Assembly (NCBI RefSeq): GCF_035946055.1
Contig: NZ_CP108364.1
Span: 1,860,001 to 1,924,000 of the forward strand
Direction: 5' to 3'
Source of the DNA: Streptomyces sp. NBC_01341
Lineage (GTDB): Bacteria > Actinomycetota > Actinomycetes > Streptomycetales > Streptomycetaceae
DNA: 64,000 bases
The notes under the pieces are model-generated. The model was not told where the DNA came from and ran no database searches. It saw only the letters and a list, made by a program, of their open reading frames with translations. The position numbers and the translations under genes were made by a program. How positions within the stretch are numbered: position 1 is the first letter of the stretch; each line of letters starts with the position of its first letter. This document shows, piece by piece, positions 25,399-34,832 of the stretch.

Positions 25399-26811
25399 TC
25401 AGCCGCTGACGACCGACACCTCGCCGATGCCCAGCGCCCTGACGGGGTCGGCGATCTGCGCGGCGTCGCCGACCAGCACGGTGACCAGACGGTCGACGGG
25501 GAAGGCGTTGACCACCGCGGCGGTCGCCTCGACCGTGCCCGTATCGGCCAGGCGCGCGTACAGCGTGGCCTGGTAGTCGTCCGGGAGGTGCTGCTCCACC
25601 TGGTCGGCGAGGGTCCCCGCGACGGAGGCCGCCGTCTCGTATTTCAGCGGGGCCACGCCCACGAGGTTCTGCACGGCGGTCTCACGCTCGGCGTCGGTGA
25701 GCCCCTCGGCCGCGAGGGTGCGCAGGACCTTCCACAGGTCGTCGAGCGCCGGCCCCGTCGACTCCGTGTCCACCGAGCCGCTGATGGCCAGCATCGCCGC
25801 GCCCGTGGGTCCGGAGGACGAACCGGGACCTGTCGAGCGCAGTACCTGGCCGAAGGCCCGGACGCCGTAGGTGTAGCCCTTCTCCTCGCGCAGCACGCGG
25901 TCCAGCCTGGAAGTCAGGGTGCCCCCCAGGCAGTACGTGCCGAGGACCTGGGCGGGCCACACGCTGTCGTGCCGGTCGGCACCGATCCGCCCGATGAGGA
26001 GCTGGGTCTGCACCGCCCCGGGACGGTCCACGATGACCACACGTCCGGTGTCGTCCGCGGTGATCGGAGGCACCGGGCGTGCCCGGACCGAATTGCCGGA
26101 CCAGTCGCCGACGGTTTCGGCGAGCAGTTCGTCCAGGTCGATGCCGGTGAGGTCGCCGACGACGACGGCGGTCGCGGTGGACGGACGGACGTGGGCGTCG
26201 TAGAAGGCACGGACGGCCGCGGCGTCGATGCGCCGCACCGTCTCCTCGGTCCCCTGGCGCGGACGCGACATCCGGGCGGTCGCCGGGAAGAGCTCCTTGG
26301 AGAGCTGCTTCGCCGCCCGCCGGGCGGGGTTGGCCTGCTCGTGGGGGATCTCGTCGAGCCGGTTGCCCACCAACCGCTCGATCTCGCTCTCCGCGAAGGC
26401 CGGGGCCCTCAGCGCCTCGGCGACCAGGCCGAGCGCCTTGGCGAGCCGGGAGACCGGGACCTCCAGAGAGACGCGGAGACCCGGGTGGTCGGCGTGGGCG
26501 TCCAGTGTGGCGCCGCAGCGCTCCAGCTCGGCCGCGAACTCCTCCGCGGAGCGCTTGTCCGTGCCTTCGGACAGCGCGCGGGCCATGATCGTGGCCACAC
26601 CGTCGAGGCCCTCGGGCTCGGCGTCCAGCGGCGCGTCGAGGAAGATCTCCACGGCGACGACCTGCTGGCCGGGGCGGTGACAGCGCAGCACGGTCAGGCC
26701 GTTGGGCAGTGCGCCCCGCTCGGGCGCGGGGAAGGCCCAGGGCCTGGCCTCGCCGGCGGTCGGCTGCGGGTGGTACTCCATCGCTACTCCAGTCACGGCG
26801 GCGTCGGTCAC
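25399..26811 (-). CDS. M16 family peptidase, non-catalytic subunit
   Basis: A 470-aa M16 peptidase-like protein. It has the overall two-domain fold and late motifs (TYCLGGTLTSRLDRVLREEK, YTYGVRAFGQVL with the R/Y pair typical of the non-catalytic partner), but it lacks an HxxEH zinc motif in the N-terminal domain, where the sequence reads IMARALSEGTDKRS. I infer a heterodimer with the upstream protein, as in mitochondrial processing peptidase and bacterial M16B pairs. I chose GTG at 26811 because it overlaps the stop of the upstream gene (GTGA) and has a GAGGGG site; an ATG at 26781 is the alternative. Confidence 0.88.
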   Translation of the reverse strand: MTDAAVTGVAMEYHPQPTAGEARPWAFPAPERGALPNGLTVLRCHRPGQQVVAVEIFLDAPLDAEPEGLDGVATIMARALSEGTDKRSAEEFAAELERCGATLDAHADHPGLRVSLEVPVSRLAKALGLVAEALRAPAFAESEIERLVGNRLDEIPHEQANPARRAAKQLSKELFPATARMSRPRQGTEETVRRIDAAAVRAFYDAHVRPSTATAVVVGDLTGIDLDELLAETVGDWSGNSVRARPVPPITADDTGRVVIVDRPGAVQTQLLIGRIGADRHDSVWPAQVLGTYCLGGTLTSRLDRVLREEKGYTYGVRAFGQVLRSTGPGSSSGPTGAAMLAISGSVDTESTGPALDDLWKVLRTLAAEGLTDAERETAVQNLVGVAPLKYETAASVAGTLADQVEQHLPDDYQATLYARLADTGTVEATAAVVNAFPVDRLVTVLVGDAAQIADPVRALGIGEVSVVSG

Positions 26812-28160
26812 TTGTCGGCCCCCTCGTGCGCGTCGTTGCCGTCCGTCTCGTCCGCCGGTTCGACCGGCTCGTAGACCAGGACGGCACGGTTGTCGGGCCG
26901 CAGATGGGCCCGGGCAGCGGCCTTGACCTCGTCGGCGGTCACGTCCAGCACGCGGCCGACCGCGGTCAGCGCGAGCTGCGGATCGCCGAACAGAACGGCG
27001 TACCTGCACAGTTCGTCGGCACGGCCGGAGACCGTGCCGAGCCGGTCGAGCCACTCGCGCTCCAACTGTGCCTGCGCGCGTTCCATTTCCTCCGGGGTGG
27101 GGCCCTCCTCGGCGAAGCGGGCCAGCTCCTCGTCGACCGCCTCCTCGATCCGCGGGACCTCGACGCCGCCGGACGTCTTGACGTCCAGCCAGCCCAGCGA
27201 GGGTGCGCCGGAGAGCCGGAGCAGCCCGAATCCCGCGGCCACGGCCGTGCGGTCGCGGCGGACCAGGCGGTTGTGCAGGCGGGACGACTCGCCGCCACCG
27301 AGCACGGTCAGCGCGAGGTCCGCGGCATCGCACGCGCGGGTGCCGTCGTGGGGCAGCCGGTAGGCCGCCATCAGCGCACGTGCCGGCACCTCCTCATGGA
27401 CCACCTCCCGCAGCTGGCCGCCGATGGTGTCCGGCAGCGTGCCGTCACGCGGGGGCTGCTTGCCGTCGTGGGAGGGAATGGATCCGAAGTACTTCTCGAT
27501 CCAGGCGAGCGTCTGCTCGGGGTCGATGTCCCCGACGACGGACAGCACGGCGTTGTTCGGCGCGTAGTAGGTGCGGAAGAACGCCTGCGCGTCCTCGAGC
27601 GTCGCCGCGTCCAGGTCGGCCATCGAACCGATCGGCGTGTGGTGGTACGGGTGGCCCTCCGGGTAGGCGAGCGCGGTGAGCTTCTCGAACGCCGTGCCGT
27701 ACGGGACGTTGTCGTAGCGCTGGCGGCGCTCGTTCTTCACCACGTCCCGCTGGTTCTCCATGGACTCCTCGTCGAGCGCGGCGAGCAGCGAGCCCATCCG
27801 GTCGGCCTCGAGCCACAGGGCCAGCTCCAGCTGGTGCGTGGGCATCGTCTCGAAGTAGTTGGTGCGCTCGAAGCTGGTGGTGCCGTTGAGGGAACCGCCG
27901 GCTCCCTGCACCAGCTCGAAGTGTCCGTTCCCCTTGACCTGGCCCGAGCCCTGGAACATCAGGTGCTCGAAGAGGTGAGCCAGGCCGGTACGGCCCTCGA
28001 CCTCGTGGCGGGAACCGACGTCGTACCAGAGGCAGACCGCGGCGACCGGGGTCAGATGGTCCTCGGAGAGCACCACGCGCAGGCCGTTGGCCAGCCGGTG
28101 CTCGGTCGCCGTCAAGCCGCCGGAACCGGCCTGGGCTGTGGCCGTGTGACCCATGGGCAT
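26808..28160 (-). CDS. M16 family zinc peptidase, catalytic subunit
   Basis: A 450-aa zinc peptidase with the inverted HxxEH motif in GLAHLFEHLMFQGSG (residues about 60-75), the downstream zinc Glu in ESMENQRDVVKNERR, and the family landmarks TSFERTNYFETMPTHQLELA and YYAPNNAVLSVVGDID. The pair probably trims peptides or processes a protein substrate; the family includes processing peptidases and insulysins. The ATG at 28160 has GAAGGGAC before it. The gene is divergent from parC, and its stop overlaps the start of the partner. Confidence 0.9.
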   Translation of the reverse strand: MPMGHTATAQAGSGGLTATEHRLANGLRVVLSEDHLTPVAAVCLWYDVGSRHEVEGRTGLAHLFEHLMFQGSGQVKGNGHFELVQGAGGSLNGTTSFERTNYFETMPTHQLELALWLEADRMGSLLAALDEESMENQRDVVKNERRQRYDNVPYGTAFEKLTALAYPEGHPYHHTPIGSMADLDAATLEDAQAFFRTYYAPNNAVLSVVGDIDPEQTLAWIEKYFGSIPSHDGKQPPRDGTLPDTIGGQLREVVHEEVPARALMAAYRLPHDGTRACDAADLALTVLGGGESSRLHNRLVRRDRTAVAAGFGLLRLSGAPSLGWLDVKTSGGVEVPRIEEAVDEELARFAEEGPTPEEMERAQAQLEREWLDRLGTVSGRADELCRYAVLFGDPQLALTAVGRVLDVTADEVKAAARAHLRPDNRAVLVYEPVEPADETDGNDAHEGADK

Positions 28161-28407
28161 GTACGTCCCTTCGATCGGTACAGGATTTTCCTGCCGGACC
28201 TGCCACTGTAAGCAAGCGCACGGGCACCTGGCGAAGTTCCCGCCGGGTGAATGTTGTCGTAGATCCTGCCGTGAAGAGGGGCTTCGCGGGGCCCCCGGAG
28301 AGCGCTTCGGACGGGTCGAGGTCGGGGTTGTCGGTGCGGCGGTCCACAATGGTCGGCGTCAGAACCTGAGGTTGCCCGACAGAATCTGTGAAGGAGTCGC
28401 AGCCGCG

Positions 28408-30858
28408 ATGGCCCGCCGCAGCACCAAAACCCCGCCGCCGGACGACTTCGAGGAGAAGATCCTCGACATCGACGTCGTCGACGAAATGCAGGGCTCCTTC
28501 CTCGAGTACGCGTACTCGGTGATCTACTCCAGGGCTCTGCCGGATGCCCGGGACGGCATGAAGCCCGTGCACCGCCGCATCGTGTCCCAGATGAACGAGA
28601 TGGGACTGCGCCCCGACCGTGGGTACGTGAAGTGCGCACGGGTCGTCGGCGAGGTGATGGGCAAACTGCACCCGCACGGCGACGCGTCGATCTATGACGC
28701 ACTGGTGCGCATGGCACAGCCGTTCTCGATGCGCCTGCCCCTCGTCGACGGGCACGGCAACTTCGGCTCCCTGGGCAACGACGACCCGCCTGCCGCCATG
28801 CGGTACACCGAGTGCCGGATGGCCGACGCCACGTCACTGATGACGGAGTCGATCGACGAGGACACCGTCGACTTCCAGTCGAACTACGACGGCCAGGAGC
28901 AGGAGCCGGTCGTCCTCCCGGCGGCGTACCCGAACCTCCTGGTCAACGGCGCTTCGGGGATCGCGGTCGGCATGGCCACCAACATGCCCCCGCACAACCT
29001 CGGCGAGGTCGTCGCCGCCGCGCGCCACCTGATCCGGCACCCGGGCGCGGACCTCGAGACGCTGATGCGTTTCGTCCCCGGACCCGACCTGCCGACCGGT
29101 GGCAGGATCGTGGGCCTGGGCGGCATCAAGGACGCGTACGCCTCCGGGCGCGGCACGTTCAAGATCCGCGCCACGGTCGCCATAGAGAACGTCACGGCGC
29201 GCCGCAAGGGCCTCGTGGTCACCGAACTTCCCTTCACCGTCGGTCCGGAGAAGGTGATCGCCAAGATCAAGGACCTGGTCGGGTCGAAGAAGCTCCAGGG
29301 CATCGCCGACGTCAAGGACCTCACGGACCGCGCGCACGGGCTCCGGCTGGTGATCGAGGTCAAGAACGGCTTCGTGCCCGAGGCCGTGCTGGAGCAGCTC
29401 TACAAGCTGACGCCGATGGAGGAGTCCTTCGGCATCAACAACGTCGCGCTCGTCGACGGGCAGCCGCTCACCCTGGGGCTGAAGGAGCTCCTGGAGGTCT
29501 ACCTCGACCACCGTTTCGACGTGGTGCGCCGGCGCAGTGAGTTCCGCCGGACCAAGCGCCGGAACCGGCTCCACCTGGTCGAGGGCCTCCTCGTCGCCCT
29601 GCTCGACATCGACGAGGTCATCCGCCTCATCCGGGACAGCGACAACTCGGGTCAGGCGAAGGAGCGCCTGATGGAGCGCTTCTCGCTGAGCGAGATCCAG
29701 ACGCAGTACATCCTGGACACCCCGCTGCGCCGGCTCACCCGCTTCGACCGGATCGAGCTGGAGACCGAGCGCGACCGCCTGAACCAGGAGATCGCCGAGC
29801 TGACCGCGATCCTGGAGTCGGACGCCGAGCTGCGCAAGCTCGTCTCCGCAGAACTGGCCGCGGTGGCGAAGAAGTTCGGCACCGACCGGCGCACCGTCCT
29901 GCTGGAGTCGTCGGGTTCGCAGGTCGCCTCGGTGCCGTTGGAGGTCGCCGACGACCCCTGCCAGGTGCTCCTCTCCTCGACCGGCCTGCTGGCCCGTACG
30001 GCGAACGCCGAGCCGATCGTCCAGGCCGAGGACGCGAGGAGGGCGAAGCACGACGTGATCGTCTCCGCCGTCCGCGCGACGGCACGCGGCGACGTGGGTG
30101 CGGTGACGTCCGGCGGACGGCTGCTCCGCCTGTCGGTGATCGACCTGCCTCAGCTGCCGGACACTCACGCGGCACCCAACCTGTCGGGTGGGGCGCAGAT
30201 CTCGGAGTTCCTCACGCTGGAGGCGGACGAGAGCCTGGTCTGCCTCACCACCCTGGACGAGGAGTCGCCGGGTCTCGCCATCGGCACTCTGCAGGGTGTG
30301 GTGAAGCGAGTGGTGCCCGACTACCCGGCCAACAAGGACGAGTTGGAGGTCATCTCACTGAGGGACGGCGACCGGATCGTCGGCGCCTCCCAGCTGCGTA
30401 CGGGCGAGGAGGACCTGGTCTTCATCACGTCCGACGCTCAGTTGCTGCGCTACCCCGCGGCTCAGGTCCGTCCGCAGGGGCGGGCAGCCGGTGGCATGGC
30501 GGGCATCAAGCTCGCGGCGGGCTCCGCGGTCCTGTCGTTCGCCGCTGTCGATCCCTCGGCGGACGCGGTGGTGTTCACGGTCGCGGGGTCGCACGGAACG
30601 CTGGACGACTCGGAACGGACCTGGAAGCTCACCCCGTTCGATCAGTATCCGCGCAAGGGCAGGGCCACCGGCGGGGTGCGCTGCCAGCGCTTCCTGAAGG
30701 GGGAGGACGTCCTGGTGTTCGCCTGGGCCGGGGAGACGCCGGCACGGGCGGCGCAGAAGAACGGCACGCCGGCCGACCTGCCTGCCCCGGATCCGCGCCG
30801 TGACGGTTCCGGGACACCGTCCACGAGCCCCGTCGCGGTGATCGCCGGACCGCTGTAG
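28408..30858 (+). CDS. parC: DNA topoisomerase IV subunit A
   Basis: An 816-aa type IIA topoisomerase breakage-reunion subunit. It begins [20 protein letters not shown] and has the WHD/tower region ([20 protein letters not shown]), the catalytic Tyr in [11 protein letters not shown], and the C-terminal pinwheel domain (about 500-800). With ParE it decatenates daughter chromosomes. The quinolone pocket reads [12 protein letters not shown]: Ala at the position of E. coli GyrA Ser83. The weakly conserved tail ([16 protein letters not shown] and on) is longer than in E. coli ParC. Streptomyces separates parC and parE, as here. Confidence 0.95.
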   Translation: MARRSTKTPPPDDFEEKILDIDVVDEMQGSFLEYAYSVIYSRALPDARDGMKPVHRRIVSQMNEMGLRPDRGYVKCARVVGEVMGKLHPHGDASIYDALVRMAQPFSMRLPLVDGHGNFGSLGNDDPPAAMRYTECRMADATSLMTESIDEDTVDFQSNYDGQEQEPVVLPAAYPNLLVNGASGIAVGMATNMPPHNLGEVVAAARHLIRHPGADLETLMRFVPGPDLPTGGRIVGLGGIKDAYASGRGTFKIRATVAIENVTARRKGLVVTELPFTVGPEKVIAKIKDLVGSKKLQGIADVKDLTDRAHGLRLVIEVKNGFVPEAVLEQLYKLTPMEESFGINNVALVDGQPLTLGLKELLEVYLDHRFDVVRRRSEFRRTKRRNRLHLVEGLLVALLDIDEVIRLIRDSDNSGQAKERLMERFSLSEIQTQYILDTPLRRLTRFDRIELETERDRLNQEIAELTAILESDAELRKLVSAELAAVAKKFGTDRRTVLLESSGSQVASVPLEVADDPCQVLLSSTGLLARTANAEPIVQAEDARRAKHDVIVSAVRATARGDVGAVTSGGRLLRLSVIDLPQLPDTHAAPNLSGGAQISEFLTLEADESLVCLTTLDEESPGLAIGTLQGVVKRVVPDYPANKDELEVISLRDGDRIVGASQLRTGEEDLVFITSDAQLLRYPAAQVRPQGRAAGGMAGIKLAAGSAVLSFAAVDPSADAVVFTVAGSHGTLDDSERTWKLTPFDQYPRKGRATGGVRCQRFLKGEDVLVFAWAGETPARAAQKNGTPADLPAPDPRRDGSGTPSTSPVAVIAGPL

Positions 30859-30866
30859 CACCCGGC

Positions 30867-30906
30867 CGGACGGCGGGGCCACCAAGTCATCGGGCCCCGT
30901 CGTCCG
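30867..30906. terminator. Hairpin between parC and the GTPase gene
   Basis: CGGACGGCGGGGCC and GGCCCCGTCGTCCG (one G:T pair) around a 12-base loop that contains the stop of the minus-strand GTPase gene. Likely terminator for parC. Confidence 0.6.
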
Positions 30907-32035
30907 GCTGCCGCACATAGCGCAGGACGCCCCACATGCTGCGTTCCAGCTCATCGGCGGCGCCGGCGTCCTGCCGCTCGCGGGTGGCGTCGGTGTCCTG
31001 TCGCGTGCGGATGATCCCGGGGTCCTGCCCCTGCCCGTCGGGGGCGTTCCGCTGCTCCTCGCGGCACCCCTCGAGCTGCTTGTGGAGCGCCTCGGCGTCG
31101 ATGCCTGACCCGATCAGCACCAGTTGGGTCCGCCGGGGCTCCTGCCGGGGCCACGCCTGCGGGACGAAGCGCAGGAACCTGCCGACGGCATGCAGGGCGT
31201 AACGGTTGTCCCGGTCGCCGGCGCCGAAGTCGGCGAAGCCCTTGATGCGGTAGAGCCCGGCCGGCCGGGAGTCGAGGAACTCCATGAACCTGCGAGGGCT
31301 GAGAGGCAGTTCGGTGGTGAAGGAGACGCTCTCGTACGCCGCGTGCAGATGGGCCTCGTGCAGACGGTCCGCCTCGGGAACCAGATCCTCGAAGGTCAGC
31401 TGCCGCGCGATGTCGTCCTCGTCCGGCCCGAGGGCGGGGTCGAAGAGGAGCTCGGGGTCGATTCTCCCGTACGCGGCGCCGATCACCGCAGCCTTGCCGC
31501 CGGCCTCGCCGACGGCCCTCCGCACCTCGCTCAGGCCCGCTTCCGTCACCCGGTCGGTCTTGTTCAGCACGATCAGGTCGGCGACGGCGAGATGGCGGTC
31601 GATCTCCGGGTGGCGCGCCCTGGTCGCGGGGAATTCGGCGGCGTCGACGACCTCGACCAGTCCCCCGTACCTGATGTGCGGGTTGTCGCTCGCCAGCAGC
31701 ATCCGCACGAGTTCCTGGGGCTCGGCGAGGCCGCTGGCCTCGATCACGATCACGTCGAGCCGGGCGCTCGGCCGGGTGAGCGTCTCCAGGAAGGTGTCGA
31801 GTTCGCTCGCGTCGACCGCGCAGCACAGACAGCCGTTGCCCAGGGAAACCGTGGACCCGACCTGGCCCGCGACGGTCATGGCATCGATCTCGATGGAACC
31901 GAAGTCGTTGACGATCACGCCGATCCGGTTGCCCGACCTGTTGCGGAGCAGATGATTGAGCAGCGTCGTCTTGCCGGAACCGAGGAACCCCGCCAGGACG
32001 ACGACCGGGATCTGCGAGGTGTGGGGCGGGGTCAA
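30887..32035 (-). CDS. COG0523 (CobW/G3E) family GTPase, putative metallochaperone
   Basis: A 382-aa P-loop GTPase of the G3E family. It has Walker A AGFLGSGKTTLLNHLLR, the metal-binding GCLCC motif in NGCLCCAVD (the family's CxCC), Walker B/switch EASGLAEPQELV, and the guanine motif VLNKTDRV. A C-terminal CobW_C domain follows (FTTELPLSPRRFMEFL, RYALHAVGRFLRFVPQ). COG0523 proteins deliver zinc or other metals to client enzymes. The TTG start overlaps the stop of the citrate synthase gene (TTGA), so translation is coupled. Confidence 0.88.
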   Translation of the reverse strand: MTPPHTSQIPVVVLAGFLGSGKTTLLNHLLRNRSGNRIGVIVNDFGSIEIDAMTVAGQVGSTVSLGNGCLCCAVDASELDTFLETLTRPSARLDVIVIEASGLAEPQELVRMLLASDNPHIRYGGLVEVVDAAEFPATRARHPEIDRHLAVADLIVLNKTDRVTEAGLSEVRRAVGEAGGKAAVIGAAYGRIDPELLFDPALGPDEDDIARQLTFEDLVPEADRLHEAHLHAAYESVSFTTELPLSPRRFMEFLDSRPAGLYRIKGFADFGAGDRDNRYALHAVGRFLRFVPQAWPRQEPRRTQLVLIGSGIDAEALHKQLEGCREEQRNAPDGQGQDPGIIRTRQDTDATRERQDAGAADELERSMWGVLRYVRQPDDGAR

Positions 32036-33219
32036 CTGGTGCCTTCCTGGGTCGGCCGGAGCGCCGGTACGGAGCGCGTCGGCGGCATTCCGACATAGCG
32101 GGCCGCCGGCCGGATGATCTTCGGGTCCTGCGCCTGTTCCAGGATATTGGCGCTCCAGCCGACCATGCGCGCGGCACAGAAGGTGGGGGTGAACATCTCG
32201 CGGGGAAGCCCGCAGAGCTCCATCACGACACCGGCGTAGAACTCCACGTTGGTGTGCAGCTCACGCCCGGGCTTGAGCTCCGCGAGGATCGCCTCGACCC
32301 GCTGCTCGACCTCGACCGCGAAGTCGGCCAGCGGTCCGCCGAACCCCTGCGCGATCGAGCGCAGCATGCGTGAGCGCGGGTCTTCGGTGCGGTAGACGGG
32401 GTGCCCGAACCCCATGATCCGCTCCCCCGCGAGGACCCGTTCCCGGATCCAGGCGTCGATGCGGTCGGGGCTGCCGATGGCGTCCAGGGTGTCCAGCGCC
32501 CGGCTGGGTGCGCCGCCGTGCAGCGGCCCGGAGAGCGCGCCCACCGCCCCGACCAGACACGCGGCGATGTCGGCGCCGGTGGAGGCGATCACCCTCGCGG
32601 TGAACGTGGAGGCGTTGAAACCGTGATCGACCGTGGAGATGAGATACCGCTCGACCGCCGAGGCCCGTGCCGCGTCCGGCTCCTCACCGGTGAGCATGTA
32701 CAGGTAGTTCGCCGAGAAGGGGAGGTCGTCGCGCGGTTCGACCGGTTCGAGGCCGATGCCGAGGCGGTACAGGGCGGTCAGCACGGTGGGAACCACGGCA
32801 CACACGGCGAGCGCGTCGTCCCGGCGCCGGTCCGCGCCGATGTCGTACACCGGACGGAAACCGGCGGTGGCGCCGAGGAGCGAGAGCGCGGTACGGAGGC
32901 CGGCGAGCGGACCGGAAACCGCTCCGGCGCGGGCGATGGACGGCAGCGCCTCCCGCACCTCCTCGGGCAGGCGCCGCAGACCCGCGGTACGTGCGGCGAA
33001 TTCCTCGGAGGCGCCCGGGCCGGGAAGCTCCCCGTGGAACATCAGGTACCAGACGTCCTCGAAACTACGGGTCCGCGCGAGCTCGATCGCCGAGTAGTGC
33101 CGGTAGTGGTAGAAGCCCTCGCGTCCCCGTACGTCACCGAGAGCGGTGTCGGTGACGATCACACCGGCGAGCCCCCGGGGCACGTCGAGCGGGGTGATTT
33201 CTGTGCGCGTGGCAGGCAT
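32032..33219 (-). CDS. Citrate synthase (CitA-like paralogue)
   Basis: A 395-aa citrate synthase that condenses acetyl-CoA and oxaloacetate. The catalytic histidines are in GPLHGGAPS and MGFGHPVYR. At the third catalytic position E. coli GltA has Asp in N-V-D-F-Y; here it is N-V-E-F-Y, glutamate. CGLPREMFTPTFCAARMVGW follows. A shorter N-terminus than GltA makes it the small dimeric type. Either this is a second citrate synthase or a methylcitrate-type variant; the main gltA is presumably elsewhere. It starts ATG at 33219 (MPATRTEITPLDVPRGLAGV) and is divergent from the HTH-fused paralogue across a palindrome. Confidence 0.88.
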   Translation of the reverse strand: MPATRTEITPLDVPRGLAGVIVTDTALGDVRGREGFYHYRHYSAIELARTRSFEDVWYLMFHGELPGPGASEEFAARTAGLRRLPEEVREALPSIARAGAVSGPLAGLRTALSLLGATAGFRPVYDIGADRRRDDALAVCAVVPTVLTALYRLGIGLEPVEPRDDLPFSANYLYMLTGEEPDAARASAVERYLISTVDHGFNASTFTARVIASTGADIAACLVGAVGALSGPLHGGAPSRALDTLDAIGSPDRIDAWIRERVLAGERIMGFGHPVYRTEDPRSRMLRSIAQGFGGPLADFAVEVEQRVEAILAELKPGRELHTNVEFYAGVVMELCGLPREMFTPTFCAARMVGWSANILEQAQDPKIIRPAARYVGMPPTRSVPALRPTQEGTS

Positions 33220-33248
33220 GGCAAGTCTCTTTCCACGGTGGAGTCAGG

Positions 33249-33256
33249 CATTGATT
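33249..33256. promoter_or_regulatory. Extra CATTGATT half-site
   Basis: Same 8-base arm as the palindrome at 33288, 39 bases away in the same orientation, 30 bases before the start of the CitA-like gene. May be a second binding point. Confidence 0.35.
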
Positions 33257-33287
33257 CCACTGTCCAGGGTTGATGGTGTGGCGTCAA

Positions 33288-33304
33288 CATTGATTGAATC
33301 AATG
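33288..33304. promoter_or_regulatory. Perfect 17-base palindrome between citrate synthase genes
   Basis: CATTGATT-G-AATCAATG, two 8-base arms. It lies in the only intergenic region of two divergent citrate synthase genes, 62 bases before the HTH-fused gene and 69 before the CitA-like gene. AT-rich in a GC-rich chromosome. Likely operator, plausibly of the HTH-fused protein itself. Confidence 0.6.
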
Positions 33305-33365
33305 AATATGGCGGACTGCATCTGACGTGATGTGGACGAGACATGGATATGGGTACGGTGAGGCC

Positions 33366-34832
33366 ATGACGCATGAGCCAGTCCAGAGCGCCGCGCCGGA
33401 CGACCAGGAGGTCGGTGGAAACCGGGAGGCCGACGAGGGCCGGGAGGCTCCGGGGACGACCGACGGCCAGGAAGCCGGGGGGACGGCCGGCGGTCCGGAC
33501 GCCGGAACGCCCGGCCGGAGCGGGAGGCTCACCACCCGGGAGGCGGCGGATCTGCTGGGGGTGAAGCCCGAGACCGTCTACGCGTACGTCAGCCGGGGGC
33601 AGCTCACCAGCAGGCGCACTCCCGGCGGACGCGGCAGCACGCTCGATGCCGCACAGGTGGAGGCACTGGCGCGTCGGACCGGGCGGAGGGATCCAGGCGC
33701 GGCAGCCGGTGATCTGGTCTTCCGCACCGGCCTCACGCTCATCGAGCCGGACCGGTACTTCTTCCGCGGCGTCGACGCGACGGAGCTCGCTCGTCGGTAC
33801 GGCTTCGAGGAGGTCGCCGAGTGGATCTGGACCGGCGAGCTGCGCCCTGGCATCCGCTTCGCCGCGGCCCCCGACTCACTGGCCGCCGCCCGGCGCACGG
33901 CTGCCGCGCTGCCCCGGCACAGCAGTTCCACGGACAGACTGCGGGCGGCGGTCGCAGCAGCGGCGGCTGCGGATCCCTTGCGGTTCGATCTCTCCGCCCA
34001 GGGGGTCATCGACTGCGCCCGCAACCTGGTCCCCACCCTGGTCGGGGCCCTGCCCGATGCCGCTGCGGCAGGTCCGGCCGCAGTCAGGCCGGGGCCGGTG
34101 GCCCATCCACCGGAGGCGGAGGAGAGCGGCGCCGGCGGGGACGGCGGTGCGGGTGGATCGCTGGCCCGCCGCTTGTGGCCGAAGCTCTCGGCCCGACCGG
34201 TGGACGCGGCCTCGCTGAACGTGCTGGACACCGCTCTCGCACTGCTCGCCGACCATGATCTGGCGGCTTCGACCCTGGCCGCGCGGGTCGCCGCGTCGAC
34301 GCACGCGCACCCGTACGCCGTGGTCTCCGCCGGCCTCGGCGTCCTGGAGGGCCCTCTGCACGGCGCCGCGAGCGGGCCGGCCCACCGCATGCTGGCCGAG
34401 GTCGTGGACCGGGGCAGCGCGGCACCGGTGGTCGCCGAACACCTGAGGGCGGGCCGGCCGATCCCGGGACTGGGCCACAGGCTCTACACGGGCGAGGACC
34501 CGCGGGCACGGCTGCTCTTCGCACTGCTGGAGGCCGTGCCCCAGGCGGAGCCCGCACTCGCGGCAGCCCGCGACGTCGTCACCACCACTGCCCGCCACAC
34601 CCCCCTGCACGCCAACATCGACCTGGCACTCGCCGTGCTCTCGGTCTCCTCCGGCATGGCCGGGGAGGCGGGCGAGACGGTGTTCGCGGTGTCCCGCACG
34701 GTCGGCTGGATCGCCCACGCCATGGAGGAGTACGGGGAGCGTCCTCTGCGCATGCGGCCCAGCGGGCAGTACTGCGGGCCGCGCCCGCCCCGCCCCCTGC
34801 CGACTCCCCTGCCCGCACCGGGCGCAGAATAG
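33366..34832 (+). CDS. Citrate synthase-like protein with N-terminal helix-turn-helix domain
   Basis: A 488-aa protein. Residues 1-53 are polar and disordered. Residues about 54-100 form an excisionase/MerR-type winged helix (LTTREAADLLGVKPETVYAY, then VSRGQLTSRRTPGGRG), a DNA-binding fold. The rest is a citrate synthase domain with both catalytic His motifs (GPLHGAAS, GLGHRLYTGEDPRAR) and the Asp of A-N-I-D-L. A Pro/Gly-rich insertion (about 230-265) interrupts the small domain, and the C-terminus ends in a proline-rich tail. It could be an enzyme, a metabolite-sensing repressor, or both. The ATG at 33366 has GGTGAGG. Divergent from its paralogue. Confidence 0.88.
   Translation: MTHEPVQSAAPDDQEVGGNREADEGREAPGTTDGQEAGGTAGGPDAGTPGRSGRLTTREAADLLGVKPETVYAYVSRGQLTSRRTPGGRGSTLDAAQVEALARRTGRRDPGAAAGDLVFRTGLTLIEPDRYFFRGVDATELARRYGFEEVAEWIWTGELRPGIRFAAAPDSLAAARRTAAALPRHSSSTDRLRAAVAAAAAADPLRFDLSAQGVIDCARNLVPTLVGALPDAAAAGPAAVRPGPVAHPPEAEESGAGGDGGAGGSLARRLWPKLSARPVDAASLNVLDTALALLADHDLAASTLAARVAASTHAHPYAVVSAGLGVLEGPLHGAASGPAHRMLAEVVDRGSAAPVVAEHLRAGRPIPGLGHRLYTGEDPRARLLFALLEAVPQAEPALAAARDVVTTTARHTPLHANIDLALAVLSVSSGMAGEAGETVFAVSRTVGWIAHAMEEYGERPLRMRPSGQYCGPRPPRPLPTPLPAPGAE

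Noticed and set aside
26811..27333. Long N-terminal extension of the second M16 peptidase
   Set aside because: The extension overlaps the first M16 gene in another frame and looks like shadow sequence. The GTG at 26811 with a ribosome site fits better.
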